Source: Shewanella pealeana ATCC 700345 (GTDB taxonomy: Bacteria; Pseudomonadota; Gammaproteobacteria; Enterobacterales; Shewanellaceae). Taken from it: a stretch of DNA of 64,000 bases. Where the stretch lies: the NCBI RefSeq assembly GCF_000018285.1, contig NC_009901.1:681001-745000 (forward strand), read 5' to 3'. Under the pieces are notes generated by a model. It made no database searches. It was not told the origin of the DNA and worked only from the letters and a program-made list of their open reading frames with translations. Position 1 is the stretch's first letter. Each line of letters starts with the position of its first letter. Below are positions 27,196-40,202 of this stretch, in pieces. Made by a program: the position numbers and the translations under genes.

Positions 27196-28617
27196 TTAGT
27201 CGCTAACGAGTTGGTTATTGATGCTCTGTGGCCCGAATACATATTTACTCAGGGCGAGGGTGACAAATATGGTGGCGGCCAAGGTAATAGCCATCATGTG
27301 GATAAAGTGCAGCGGACTCCATACGAAGGTAAACACCGCATACATTAGCACGCCAAACACTAGGCCAATCTTAATCGCTTTAGCGTTAACATCCTTAAAG
27401 ACTAGGGCGCAGATAAAGGCTGCGAGTACTGGCATAGAGTAGAGACCATTTAGCTGCTGTAGCAGCGAGATGATACTAGACGATTGGGCAAATACCGGCA
27501 CTAAGCACAATGAAATAAGGGTAAAGACTAAGGCTACTCGGGTGCCAATTTTTCGAATATCAGCATTCGGATTGATATAGTTTTGATGGATGTCGCAGGT
27601 ATAAAGCGCTGCAGCTGAGTTCAGGCAAGAGTTAAATGAGCTTAAAACTGCGCCTGCCATCACAGCTGCAAAGGCGCCAGACAGCCAGCTAGGTAGAATA
27701 TCACCAACCAGCTTGCCGTATGCAACATCACCTACATCACCATAAAGTTTGTAGGCCACAAGCCCTGGTAATACCACGATAATAGGAATAATTAGCTTCA
27801 TGACTACAGCTGCATAGAGGCCTTTTTGCGCCTCTTCAACTGACTTGGCTGCTAGGGCTCTTTGGGTGATCACCATGTTGGTGCCCCAGTAGAAGATCTG
27901 AATGAAGATCATACCGGTTAATAGGGTATGCCAAGGAATATCTGACTGAGTATCACCAATCAAGGTGACACGTTCGATAGGGATGCCAGACAGATCCCAA
28001 TTGACGGCGTTGAGTGCCAGATAGGAGACCACGATCCCCATGAGCAGCAAACCAATACCGTTGAGGCTATCGGAGATGGCTATGGCTCTTAGACCGCCAA
28101 AAATCGCATAGATGGCACCGACAACGGCAAAAATGATCGCTAGCATGGTTACTGATATAGATAAGCCAAACATAGACTTCATAAATAACGAGCCTGTGTA
28201 TAGCACTACAGGTAATAAAATGAAGGCGTAGCCGAGCATAAACAGCACCGACACCATAGCGCGGATCCCCTTGTCTTGATACTTGCGCTCAAGCAGTTCG
28301 GTTGTCGTGGTGCAGTTATACTTGTAATAGATTGGGATCAGCCATTTTGCTAGTATGATGAGTCCCACCGCCGCGGCGATCTCCCACCAAGCGACTAGCA
28401 AGGTTTGTGCGCCGTTCATGCCCACTATCTGTTCGGCGCTGATGTTAGTCATCATCAATGAGCCAGCAACTACTACCCAGCTTAAGCCTCCGCCGGCAAG
28501 AAAGTAGTCTTTGCTGTCGCTGCTATCGCGGGTGACTTTGCGGCATTTTAGGTAGGTGATTAAACCTACCAAGGCGGTTAGGCCAAAAAATATAACCAGT
28601 TGAATAGTGTGTTCCAT
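27196..28617 (-). CDS. Sodium:solute (sugar) symporter, SSS/SLC5 family
   Basis: This 473-residue protein has about 13 membrane segments. Typical SLC5 features include the DYFLAGGGLSWVVVAGSLMM stretch near residue 37, GGLRAIAISDSLNG in the middle, and FNSCLNSAAALYTCDIHQNY in the sodium-site region. It resembles galactose/glucose cotransporters such as vSGLT and the YidK group but is somewhat shorter than them. Its place between beta-galactosidase and galK makes galactose or a galactoside the likely substrate, driven by sodium. Confidence 0.88.
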   Translation of the reverse strand: MEHTIQLVIFFGLTALVGLITYLKCRKVTRDSSDSKDYFLAGGGLSWVVVAGSLMMTNISAEQIVGMNGAQTLLVAWWEIAAAVGLIILAKWLIPIYYKYNCTTTTELLERKYQDKGIRAMVSVLFMLGYAFILLPVVLYTGSLFMKSMFGLSISVTMLAIIFAVVGAIYAIFGGLRAIAISDSLNGIGLLLMGIVVSYLALNAVNWDLSGIPIERVTLIGDTQSDIPWHTLLTGMIFIQIFYWGTNMVITQRALAAKSVEEAQKGLYAAVVMKLIIPIIVVLPGLVAYKLYGDVGDVAYGKLVGDILPSWLSGAFAAVMAGAVLSSFNSCLNSAAALYTCDIHQNYINPNADIRKIGTRVALVFTLISLCLVPVFAQSSSIISLLQQLNGLYSMPVLAAFICALVFKDVNAKAIKIGLVFGVLMYAVFTFVWSPLHFIHMMAITLAATIFVTLALSKYVFGPQSINNQLVSD

Positions 28618-28710
28618 GTTGATCCTTAACCGTTATTTTTAGTTCTATATCCTTGGTTCGGCCATATCTGCTCGATGGCTATGATGCCGGCAGATATTGC
28701 CATTTATAGG

Positions 28711-28736
28711 CAGCATTAAGTTGGTTATCATCTAAT

Positions 28737-28740
<4 letters not shown>
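28711..28740. repeat. Short inverted repeat CAGCATTA / TAATGCTG
   Basis: An 8-bp perfect inverted repeat with a 14-base spacer lies just upstream of the symporter gene. Its right arm overlaps the first bases of the 185-bp duplication, so it may have shaped the breakpoint or may be an mRNA hairpin. Confidence 0.5.
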
Positions 28741-32183
<3,443 letters not shown>

Positions 32184-32206
32184 TTATTATTTTATGATTT
32201 TGAAGT

Positions 32207-33136
32207 TTATTTTCGCTGCCAAACCACAGCTAAGTGTTTGCTGTCAGGGCTAACGGCGATACGAGAGGCATTCAGGTAATGCTCACTTGGCGCTGGAATA
32301 GGGCTAAGTATTTGCCAGTCTGCTTGCTGTTTCGAGGCAGAGTTCCAGCCGCGTAAATAGCCACTATCTATGTTTAATAGCCAATTATTCTGACTCCAGG
32401 CATAGTCTTCACTCGCGCTACTGGCAAGCGTAATTAATAGGCTATGGCTATTGTCTTGTGGAGAGAAGCGCTTAATCACTCTGTCGCCATCGAGCTGTTT
32501 ATGCAGGTAGCTAAAGGCTTGGTCATTGGGAATGGCGTGGATGCTACGGCCAACATTTTCTACCACAAAGTGGCGCTCATCGGCAGTTTCGCCCTTAGGC
32601 TCGAAGTAGAGACTATAGGCATATCTTGCCCAGATAAGCGTGCCTAAACGCTCATCGCTAGCAAAGTAACCCGTTGGAATATAGCTATTGATGGCACGTT
32701 TGCGTGGACTATTGCTCGTTTGCTGCCAAACGCTTTGGTGAGGTACACCTTGCTCGACCACATACTTGAGCTGGTAGCTATCAGTGCCATTAGTGAAAGC
32801 TTGCGGTGAGTATTCACTCTGCTTGGGGGTGAAGGTCAGCTGGCTAAGAGTGCCGTCAGTGAGGCGATACTGATAGATATCGTTTTGTGCGTCTATTCGG
32901 TCGGAGGTAAACAGCAGGTTTTGGCTATCGGGGCTAAAGCTAGGTTGGTTATCGTAGCCATCGCGTTCAGTGACGGCTTTAGCCTCACCTAGGCTCCATT
33001 GCTGGCTTGTGTCGTCGTAATCGAGGGAATAGATCCAGATATCAAACCCAGCAGCCTGAATGCTGCTGGGAATAAAAAGTAGGCTCGCTAGAAATGCATA
33101 ACCCGCCAGAGTAGAGTTTTTATTATTGTTTGGCAT
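32207..33136 (-). CDS. Secreted TolB-like beta-propeller protein
   Basis: This 309-residue protein has a signal peptide ending SIQAAG. It has PD40/WD40-like repeats of TolB type, best seen as NQPSFSPDSQNLLFTSDR and, near the end, IAVSPDSKHLAVVW. The fold suggests binding of a ligand or partner, with no catalytic motif visible. It is the first gene of the lac/gal operon, 26 bases before beta-galactosidase, so a role in sensing or holding the galactoside is possible but only inferred. Confidence 0.75.
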   Translation of the reverse strand: MPNNNKNSTLAGYAFLASLLFIPSSIQAAGFDIWIYSLDYDDTSQQWSLGEAKAVTERDGYDNQPSFSPDSQNLLFTSDRIDAQNDIYQYRLTDGTLSQLTFTPKQSEYSPQAFTNGTDSYQLKYVVEQGVPHQSVWQQTSNSPRKRAINSYIPTGYFASDERLGTLIWARYAYSLYFEPKGETADERHFVVENVGRSIHAIPNDQAFSYLHKQLDGDRVIKRFSPQDNSHSLLITLASSASEDYAWSQNNWLLNIDSGYLRGWNSASKQQADWQILSPIPAPSEHYLNASRIAVSPDSKHLAVVWQRK

Positions 33137-33137
33137 T

Positions 33138-33179
33138 GTATGTTATCGGTCATTAAATACTCGTTAACAAATAACATAC
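33138..33179 (-). promoter_or_regulatory. Inverted repeat GTATGTTAT / ATAACATAC before the lac/gal operon
   Basis: A perfect 9-bp inverted repeat with a 24-base spacer abuts the first start codon of the operon. It is a candidate operator or leader hairpin. No regulator gene is nearby to pair with it. Confidence 0.45.
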
Positions 33180-33204
33180 GCTATAACAGGGATAATGTAT
33201 ACAA

Positions 33205-34863
33205 TTAGCCCTTTTGTTCAGTTTCTAATGCATTCGCCTCATTTTTACGGTTTATCGCGTGGGGGTTATCTGGCGCAGCGCCACTAGGAGTCAGCAATTC
33301 TTTGACCAAATGCTCAACAAAACCCGCTCCCGCAGCTTCATAGAGATTATAAACACTGTGCACCCCAGACTCGCTCAGTGACTGTGCATCTTCTTTGTAC
33401 TTGACGATAGCACTCAATTTACCTTGGTAGTCGAGAAGTTGTAATTGCTCGACGGCAAACTGGTTACCCACGTGATGAGGCATGGTCAGTAGTACGAGCT
33501 CTAGGTAGGGGGCTCTATCGAGCTTCTCCCAAAAGTCGGTATCCGAGGCATCACCTTGTACTACATTTCTGCCCTGTGAAATATGAAAGTCGACCAGTTC
33601 TTGCTTATGCTCGACGCCTAAGATCTCACCATCATAACGAGCCCTGAGTTCATCATAAGCACCAGAACCGATACGCCCCATACCTAAGATAAGAAAGCGT
33701 GGGTTGCCGACGGGGATCGGTCTATCTTCAGGGTGAAGAGGGTGCTTTTCTAAGCGTTTAAGTTTGCTTTGAAACTTCTGATATAAACGGCTAGAAGCGG
33801 TATTAAGCGGCGCGGCAAACAAGAAGCTAAAGCTGAGCGCAACAGCAAGGATCACCATCCACTGTGGTGGCAGCCAACCCTTTGAGGTTGCAACTGCAGC
33901 CACAATTAGGCCAAATTCGCTGTAGTTACCTAAGGTAAATGAGCTCATTAGTGCGGTACGAGAACGTAGCTTAAAGTGGGTTAATAAGTACAAAAATAGG
34001 GTGACTTTAATCGGTACAATAAGTACTAAAATCGCAGCCAAACCGATATCGGAGAAGGTCGGTAAGCCGTTAAGACCAACGGTTAAGAAGAAGGCGACTA
34101 AGAACAGTTCTTTGAAGTAAAACAGTGATTTTGCCAGCTCCGATGATTTAGGGTGACCCGCCAGTAAAATACCTATGACGAGTGCGCCAAGATCTGGTTT
34201 TAGGCCAACAAGTTCAAATAGCCCAGCGCCCATGACTAGCGCCATGACTAAGCCAAATAGCACTAATAGCTCACCGTGGCCAACACGGTCGAATGCCTTG
34301 TATATGAGTGGCTTTGCCAGCGGTAGTAACAGTAGTCCTAATGCCCAGTAGGAGGGGATATCGCCTTTAGAGATGGTGAGAAAGGCGACCGCAAAGATAT
34401 CTTGCATGATTAAGATACCGATCGCGACGCGGCCATAAAGCGTCTGCATGTCACCCTTATCTTCGAGTATTTTGACCGCAAAAATGGTACTGGAAAAGCT
34501 CAGTGCGAAGGCGAGTAGGGCTAATTGCTCAAGCTCTAATCCGGTGAGTTGCTCAAGCCCTAATAACCCCAGCAGCTTTAATAGCGGAATAAAGAACAGC
34601 ATAGAGCCTAATAAATGTAGGCTTGATCCTGCCCACACCTCGGCTTTAAACAGGCTGCGCAGATCTAACTTTAGGCCGATGGCAAATAACAGCAGAGTAA
34701 CACCTAGGTTAGCCAGTTGCTCCAGCATGGGTAAACTGGACTCTTCGATACCAAACAGAAACAGCACAAATCCCGCAACAAGATAGCCAATTAGAGGGGG
34801 AAGTCCCACACGGCTAACTAACATGCCGCAGGCTAAGGTGATAATGAGTATGGCGGGTTCCAT
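33205..34863 (-). CDS. CPA2 family monovalent cation:proton antiporter (KefB-like)
   Basis: This 552-residue protein has about 12-13 membrane segments of the Na/H-exchanger domain, with FALSFSSTIFAVKILED in the ion-binding region. A cytoplasmic TrkA-N (RCK) domain from about residue 390 carries the Rossmann motif GMGRIGSGAYDEL and the acidic switch ILGVEH. It probably exports potassium or sodium in exchange for protons, gated by nucleotide binding. Its stop is 68 bases from the lac/gal operon start on the same strand, but a shared function is not apparent. Confidence 0.88.
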   Translation of the reverse strand: MEPAILIITLACGMLVSRVGLPPLIGYLVAGFVLFLFGIEESSLPMLEQLANLGVTLLLFAIGLKLDLRSLFKAEVWAGSSLHLLGSMLFFIPLLKLLGLLGLEQLTGLELEQLALLAFALSFSSTIFAVKILEDKGDMQTLYGRVAIGILIMQDIFAVAFLTISKGDIPSYWALGLLLLPLAKPLIYKAFDRVGHGELLVLFGLVMALVMGAGLFELVGLKPDLGALVIGILLAGHPKSSELAKSLFYFKELFLVAFFLTVGLNGLPTFSDIGLAAILVLIVPIKVTLFLYLLTHFKLRSRTALMSSFTLGNYSEFGLIVAAVATSKGWLPPQWMVILAVALSFSFLFAAPLNTASSRLYQKFQSKLKRLEKHPLHPEDRPIPVGNPRFLILGMGRIGSGAYDELRARYDGEILGVEHKQELVDFHISQGRNVVQGDASDTDFWEKLDRAPYLELVLLTMPHHVGNQFAVEQLQLLDYQGKLSAIVKYKEDAQSLSESGVHSVYNLYEAAGAGFVEHLVKELLTPSGAAPDNPHAINRKNEANALETEQKG

Positions 34864-35003
34864 GATGCTCCTTTATGGTTGATTTACATCCAAGTACTTT
34901 GGGTATAATGATGCACCATTGTATAAGAAATTTATGAAGTTGAGCTGAAAAATGTGAATAAGTTTGAAGCCGCAAGGCTAGATTTTACAAGCTAGGGATA
35001 AAG

Positions 35004-35039
35004 AAAAGCCCAGCTTATCTGTTGATAAGCTGGGCTTTT
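35004..35039 (-). terminator. Terminator of cutA-dsbD
   Basis: AAAAGCCCAGCTTATC-TGTT-GATAAGCTGGGCTTTT is a perfect 16-bp stem, symmetrical, 61 bases after the dsbD stop. Confidence 0.93.
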
Positions 35040-35100
35040 AGAAGGGCGTGTTACAAGCAGTGTTATTTGCTGCTTAACGGCTTGTTACTTAACTGGCTTG

Positions 35101-36933
35101 TTATTTAACTAAGTGGTCTAGATGCTCGGCAAACGCCTTTGGTCGCATAAAGCCTGTGACACGTAGATCGTCACGGATAGCGCCGTTCTCGTCGAACATC
35201 AACAAGGTTGGTAAACCAAGTATGTTGTAGTGTTCAAGCAGTTCGATATCGATATCATCATTCTTAGTGACATCGGCTTGCAGTAGTACCATTTTGTTCA
35301 TGCGCTCTAAAACCATCGCATCTTTAAAGGTGATAGCTTCAAACTCTTTACAAGCCACACACCAGTCGGCATAGAAATCTACCATCACCGTCTTGCCTTG
35401 TGCAGTTGCGGCAGCAACTTCAGTATGTAAATCTTCTAACGACTTAATACGTTTGAAAGCATGACCCTGTGCTTCACTACTATTGATTGCGGCGGTATTG
35501 CTACTAAAACCTAGCTTAGCCATTACAGCCTGCATGCCGTATGAAAAGCTTGCCAACAACGCTAGCATCAAGAGTACTGAGCGCACAGTTTGCTTCCAGT
35601 TAAACTCGGTGATTTTGTTCTGATGCATCAAGTAGCCAACGAGTGCGATGCCCCAGATTGACCAAAGCAGATCTGAGATAAAGCCCGGCCAGATCCGGCC
35701 TAGCATCACGATAGACACGGCGATGAGTAGGAAACCGAAGATAGTCTTGATGACATCCATCCAGCTGCCAGCTCTTGGTAAAAGCTTACCGCCAGATGTA
35801 CCGATAATCAGTAGCGGTAAACCCATACCCATGCTCAGTACATATAGAGCGAGGAAACCCTGCATTAGATCGCCAGTTTGCGCTACATAAATCAGTGCAC
35901 CAGACAGCGGCGCGGTAGTACAAGGCGAGGCAACAAGACCTGAGATAATACCCATTATGAACACACCAATAACGTTGCCGCCTTTTTGGTTATTCGAGAA
36001 TGAATTCATCTTTTCTTGCCATTTAGATGGCAGTTTTAGATCGTACAGGCCAAACATTGAGAGACTTAATACAAAAAACAGTATAGCCAGTACGATAAGT
36101 ACTGCCGGGTGTTGTAATGCCGCTTGGTACTTCATACCCGCAGAGGCCACAACAAGGCCTACTAAAGAGTAAGTAATAGCCATACCTTGCACGTAAACCA
36201 TAGACAGGGTGAATGCTTTAGCAGTTGAAAGCTTTTTACCTTGGCCAACGATAATACCTGAAAGGATCGGGTACATTGGGAATACACAAGGGGTTAGCGC
36301 AAGACCGACACCTAAGCCAAAGAAGATAACTAAGGTCCAGATCAGGCTGTCGCCTGAAAGCATAGCGCTTAGGGTATCTTGTTGGGTAATCGGTGCGCTG
36401 GTGGCATCAGCAGGGGTTGCCGTTGCGTCAACACTTCCTAGCGACTTGTCCGAATCACTTAGCAGACCATCATTGGCGGCAATTTGAGTTAACTCAGCCG
36501 TTTTCTTAGTCGGTGGAAAGCAAAGTTTGCCCTCGGCGCAGCCCATAAAGGTGACATTTAACTTACCGCCAGCACTCGACTCTTTGATTGCGACTGGCAT
36601 CTCGACGTAAGTGTAATAAACCTCTTGCTCACCAAAGTATTCATCGGTGTGAGGCTTGCCTTGTGGCAGTGCGATTTCACCTAAGACGGCACCGTCGCTG
36701 GCTTCGAATTTAAGCTTGTCGCGGTACATGTAGTAACCGTCGGCGATGACCCAGCTAATTTTGACTTGGTCGCCTTGTTGTTTAAAGTCGAACACAAATG
36801 CCTGATCGACAGGCATAAGCTCAGGCTCGCCCTTTAAAAAGTCAAACTTATTACTACTGAAAATACCCTCTGCATGTGCCAGTGGCGTCAGCAGCAGTAG
36901 TGAGGCTAAAAACAGGTTTATGATTCTTTTCAT
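35101..36933 (-). CDS. dsbD: DsbD, thiol:disulfide interchange protein
   Basis: This protein of about 610 residues carries reducing power from cytosolic thioredoxin to the periplasm. In order it has a signal peptide (ending AHAE), an N-terminal immunoglobulin-like domain with the MGCAEGKLCFPP cysteine pair, eight membrane segments with TPCVFPMYPIL and SPCTTAPLSG, and a C-terminal thioredoxin domain with WCVACKEFE. All three cysteine pairs are intact. The ATG at 36933 overlaps the cutA stop as ATGA, so the two are translationally coupled; an upstream in-frame extension of eight codons is disregarded. Confidence 0.96.
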   Translation of the reverse strand: MKRIINLFLASLLLLTPLAHAEGIFSSNKFDFLKGEPELMPVDQAFVFDFKQQGDQVKISWVIADGYYMYRDKLKFEASDGAVLGEIALPQGKPHTDEYFGEQEVYYTYVEMPVAIKESSAGGKLNVTFMGCAEGKLCFPPTKKTAELTQIAANDGLLSDSDKSLGSVDATATPADATSAPITQQDTLSAMLSGDSLIWTLVIFFGLGVGLALTPCVFPMYPILSGIIVGQGKKLSTAKAFTLSMVYVQGMAITYSLVGLVVASAGMKYQAALQHPAVLIVLAILFFVLSLSMFGLYDLKLPSKWQEKMNSFSNNQKGGNVIGVFIMGIISGLVASPCTTAPLSGALIYVAQTGDLMQGFLALYVLSMGMGLPLLIIGTSGGKLLPRAGSWMDVIKTIFGFLLIAVSIVMLGRIWPGFISDLLWSIWGIALVGYLMHQNKITEFNWKQTVRSVLLMLALLASFSYGMQAVMAKLGFSSNTAAINSSEAQGHAFKRIKSLEDLHTEVAAATAQGKTVMVDFYADWCVACKEFEAITFKDAMVLERMNKMVLLQADVTKNDDIDIELLEHYNILGLPTLLMFDENGAIRDDLRVTGFMRPKAFAEHLDHLVK

Positions 36934-37253
36934 GGCTGTGTGGTTTCTTTTATCCAATCAAAATAGGCTGGCAATCCTTGGGTCACAGGGAGTGCGATTA
37001 GCTCGGGTACATCATAGGGGTGTAACTTAGAAAGCAGTTGCTCGATGGCATTGTAATGATGCGTTAAGCATTTTATGTGCAAAGCAAACTCTTGTTCTTC
37101 ACATATCTGCCCCTGCCATTCATACACAGAGGTCACCGCTTGCGATATTTGTACGCAGGCGGCGAGTTTGGCTTCGACTAACTCATGGGCAAGCGTTTTA
37201 GCCTGCTCTTGACTCGGGTAAGTTGTGATAACTAACAAAAATTCGTTTTGCAT
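36930..37253 (-). CDS. cutA: CutA, divalent-cation tolerance protein
   Basis: This small trimeric protein of about 107 residues has the family marks TTYPSQEQAKTLA near the start, LAACVQI, and SVYEWQGQI, then HPYDVPELIALPV. The coupling cutA-dsbD is the same as in E. coli, where both affect copper and thiol handling. ATG 37253 is chosen by homology; the frame can extend seven codons to a TTG. Confidence 0.94.
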   Translation of the reverse strand: MQNEFLLVITTYPSQEQAKTLAHELVEAKLAACVQISQAVTSVYEWQGQICEEQEFALHIKCLTHHYNAIEQLLSKLHPYDVPELIALPVTQGLPAYFDWIKETTQP

Positions 37254-37563
37254 GACACTATTTCTATTTTCCAACAGATTAAAACTGTATTAAGCCAACT
37301 ATTGTATTGTGTCGTTCAAGTTACAATGGCTTCACTTAAAGCTAATGGTTTTTTAAAATCTAATCGATACTTTACGTCTTTTAACTTAGCCTTGCATTAA
37401 GGCGTGGCTAAAATAGTGATGCCAGTAGTTTTTGCTTACAATTACTCGGCTAATTGCAGCATCCATTAGGATTTATACTGTTAAATAGCAGCATCAAAAC
37501 AGGCAGCGACTTGAAAGTAGACCGAGTCGCCCCAATTTAGTTTTCAACACCAGCAAAAAATGT
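37254..37563. other. Divergent gap between cutA and fxsA
   Basis: About 310 AT-rich bases must hold promoters for cutA-dsbD and fxsA. I see no gene, strong hairpin or recognisable operator. Confidence 0.5.
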
Positions 37564-37572
37564 GAGGTCAGT

Positions 37573-38160
37573 GTGTTTTTTATTTTGTTATTAATATTCG
37601 TGGTGGTTCCTGTGATGGAACTATCTGTACTGATCCGTGTTGGTGAGGTTTTGGGCAGCTGGACAACCGTTGCGCTGGTTATTTTTACCGCGGTAGTAGG
37701 TGTCTCTTTGGTGCGTAGCCAGGGTATAAGTACCTTGATGCAGGTGCAGCAAAAGCTGGCTCGTGGTGAAGCGCCGGGACAAGAGATTGTCGAAGGTATG
37801 ATGTTAGCTGTGGCTGGATTATTACTGCTGATCCCAGGCTTTGTAACTGACTTTATCGGCCTGGTATTACTGACGCCATTTACCCGCATCCCTGTGGCTA
37901 AGTTCTTCTATAAGCGGATGCAGCTAAAAGTGCAGGCAAATGGTGGCTTCCAATCGGGCTTCGGTCCGGGGTTTGGAGCTGGAATGGGTCCCAATGGACA
38001 CAATCCATTCGAGCAAGGTGGTAATTCACCTTTTGATCAAGGCAATACCTTTGACGGTGATTTTGAGCGTAAACCCGACCCGAGTGATAAACGCCCCGAG
38101 AGCCATCAAGTCAATGATGCTAGTAATCAGCCTCATAATGACAAACAGCCAAAGGCCTAA
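37573..38160 (+). CDS. fxsA: FxsA family membrane protein
   Basis: This 195-residue protein has a membrane part of three to four segments matching FxsA (VVPVMELSVLIRVGEVLGSW, then GLLLLIPGFVTDFIGLVLL). A Gly/Asn-rich and then acidic, hydrophilic tail follows. In E. coli excess FxsA relieves F-plasmid exclusion of phage T7; its normal role is unclear. The start is GTG 37573 with GAGG 5 bases before it. Its stop overlaps the stop of the convergent kinase gene by a few bases. Confidence 0.9.
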   Translation: MFFILLLIFVVVPVMELSVLIRVGEVLGSWTTVALVIFTAVVGVSLVRSQGISTLMQVQQKLARGEAPGQEIVEGMMLAVAGLLLLIPGFVTDFIGLVLLTPFTRIPVAKFFYKRMQLKVQANGGFQSGFGPGFGAGMGPNGHNPFEQGGNSPFDQGNTFDGDFERKPDPSDKRPESHQVNDASNQPHNDKQPKA

Positions 38161-39986
38161 CTCTGTTTGGGATTTCTAGGGTAGAAGCGATCGGCTTTAC
38201 GTTCGATATGGTTAAATTTTCGGGTGTTCTTATAAGGTAGCTTCATAAAGCCTGACACCCCTTTGCCCTGGATCTTATCGACATGAGCCAAGATCCTATC
38301 TAGGCTGGCACGAAAGGCAGCCTGCTTTCTTGGGTTAAGTAGCCGCAAGTAGCTATGGATCTTCATATGGTTGGGCAGTACCTCAAAGATAATACAGCCA
38401 GTATGGTGAATTTGGTTGATCCAAGCCAACTCGGTCATGATCTCTTTTGGCAGTTCTAAGTTTTCCTCAGGGTCGCGACCATCTTCAAAATAGGAGTGCA
38501 ATCGAGACTTATCTTCCAGAGAAGGCACGTTACCTACCTCAAATGGTAGCTGTTGATCACAGCCAGTAACGAAAGGTTGTGTGCTGTCTTCACGTTCAAT
38601 ATGCAAGGTATCTCGAGCATTAAAGAAACAGGCTTTAAATACTCCGATACGGCGGATCCCGCGAGCCAATGTCACCATGTTATTGACTGCAATTGTGATG
38701 GCATGTTTTTGCTCGGCCTTGTAAATCGCCAAGTTGGAGTCGATAAACACTCCCGTCTCGCGCCAATGAATGGCTAGCCCACCGACAATGGCGTACTGAC
38801 TAAGGCGACCTACCGCAGCGATAAAGCCTTTCTCGGTATCTCCCATGCCAGCCATAAAGTTGCGGTAATACTTTTCAAGCTGCAGATCATCCATCTTAGC
38901 AATGGGATCATCGCCATTGTGTTCTTTTAAGAATGCCTTACGCGAGCTATAACTCACGGTCTCAACTTCTTTATCTCTAGGTAGGATCCACACTGGGATC
39001 TCAGCGGTTAGCGCTGCGGAATTAATCTCGGGCAGATGCAGGCGGTGACTGTGACTCATACTCTTTAAAAAGTAATCGCCAGCTTTTCTACGCTGCAGTG
39101 GGTTCTCGCTGAGCATGCCATCTAAGGTACGAGCCAGCTCAACAGGAAGGCCGATACTGGTCGGCGGGATCACCTTGCTACCAAAGCGGCTCGCCTGGCC
39201 AGAAGCGAGGGCGTATAGGGTTGCAGCTACACCTTGCTCATCAAATCTTGGGCTAGAAAGTGCGCCATTAAGTTGTTCGTCACCGATGAAGTAGACATCA
39301 CCCATCCGAGCATTGGTATGTTGCTGATCGCTAGACATCAAGTCCATTACATTGCCATTGACCGGATTGCCTTCATTATCTCTCTGAGCAAATACAGCCG
39401 AGCCCCAGTCAATTAAAGACAGGTGTTGAGTGTTAACGTCATACACTAAGTTAGAAGGTTTGATATCGCCATGAATGAGCGGTCGACCGTTATGTAAATA
39501 CTGTAAAATGGCCGCGAGTTGGCGAGCGATGTTCATCACTGTGGCAACAGGCAATGCGCCGACTCTAATGCAGAGTTGCTCTAGATCTTCCCCAGGAGCC
39601 CTTGCCATCACTAAGATCCCCTGTTTGCCTACATGCTCAAACTTAATCACAGGTGGTACATTAGGGTGAATGACCTGCGACAACATAAAGGCTTCCTCTT
39701 CGAGGCGGTCTTGAATATGCTGAGGTAGGGTAAGGCGAGAGAACTTAAATACGTGAGCCTGTCCGAGTTTATTCACTCCAGCAAACACGAAGCCATAGGC
39801 GCCTTTACCCACTAACTCTAACTCCTGATATCCCAACTTGCCGAGCTGCTGCTTACATAGACGGATCCAGGCTCTATGTTTACGGGCATCGTGAGCACCC
39901 AGCAGATAGATAGATTGCTCTTCTGAGATGTAAAAATGTTGAAGTTCAGGTGTTTGCAAATGAGATCCCTCTTGTGTGAACTCCAT
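38157..39986 (-). CDS. Protein-kinase-domain protein with unassigned C-terminal half
   Basis: The protein has about 609 residues from ATG 39986. An N-terminal kinase fold spans roughly residues 50-310: GKGAYG at 60-65, Lys81 in VFKFS, catalytic loop LIHGDIKPSN (HGD in place of HRD) at 171-179, and DWG in place of DFG at 193-195. Lys, Asp and Asn needed for catalysis are kept, so activity is plausible. Residues from about 320 to the end match no domain I know, and have no membrane segment. It is convergent and overlapping with fxsA. Substrate unknown. Confidence 0.8.
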   Translation of the reverse strand: MEFTQEGSHLQTPELQHFYISEEQSIYLLGAHDARKHRAWIRLCKQQLGKLGYQELELVGKGAYGFVFAGVNKLGQAHVFKFSRLTLPQHIQDRLEEEAFMLSQVIHPNVPPVIKFEHVGKQGILVMARAPGEDLEQLCIRVGALPVATVMNIARQLAAILQYLHNGRPLIHGDIKPSNLVYDVNTQHLSLIDWGSAVFAQRDNEGNPVNGNVMDLMSSDQQHTNARMGDVYFIGDEQLNGALSSPRFDEQGVAATLYALASGQASRFGSKVIPPTSIGLPVELARTLDGMLSENPLQRRKAGDYFLKSMSHSHRLHLPEINSAALTAEIPVWILPRDKEVETVSYSSRKAFLKEHNGDDPIAKMDDLQLEKYYRNFMAGMGDTEKGFIAAVGRLSQYAIVGGLAIHWRETGVFIDSNLAIYKAEQKHAITIAVNNMVTLARGIRRIGVFKACFFNARDTLHIEREDSTQPFVTGCDQQLPFEVGNVPSLEDKSRLHSYFEDGRDPEENLELPKEIMTELAWINQIHHTGCIIFEVLPNHMKIHSYLRLLNPRKQAAFRASLDRILAHVDKIQGKGVSGFMKLPYKNTRKFNHIERKADRFYPRNPKQS

Positions 39987-40202
39987 TAAATCAACAAGCT
40001 GCAATAAAGTCCAAGCTGATTCAATTTAAAGCAAGAGTCGTCGCTTATAAAAAGCCTGTATAAGTGACACCTAACCAATATTTTCGGGTTAGATATTGAT
40101 GCATATCAAATCCATGAGAATAAGAGAAAGGTAACCTTTAACTCGTACTAGTATAAATGATATAAGCCGGATAAAAGGCTTGGATATCAACCAGAGGTGG
40201 CT

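Noticed and set aside
35040..35105. Direct repeat of the GGCTTGTTAyTTAACT type at the dsbD stop.
   Set aside because: Two short imperfect units that only duplicate the stop-codon neighbourhood; no effect on the product is evident.
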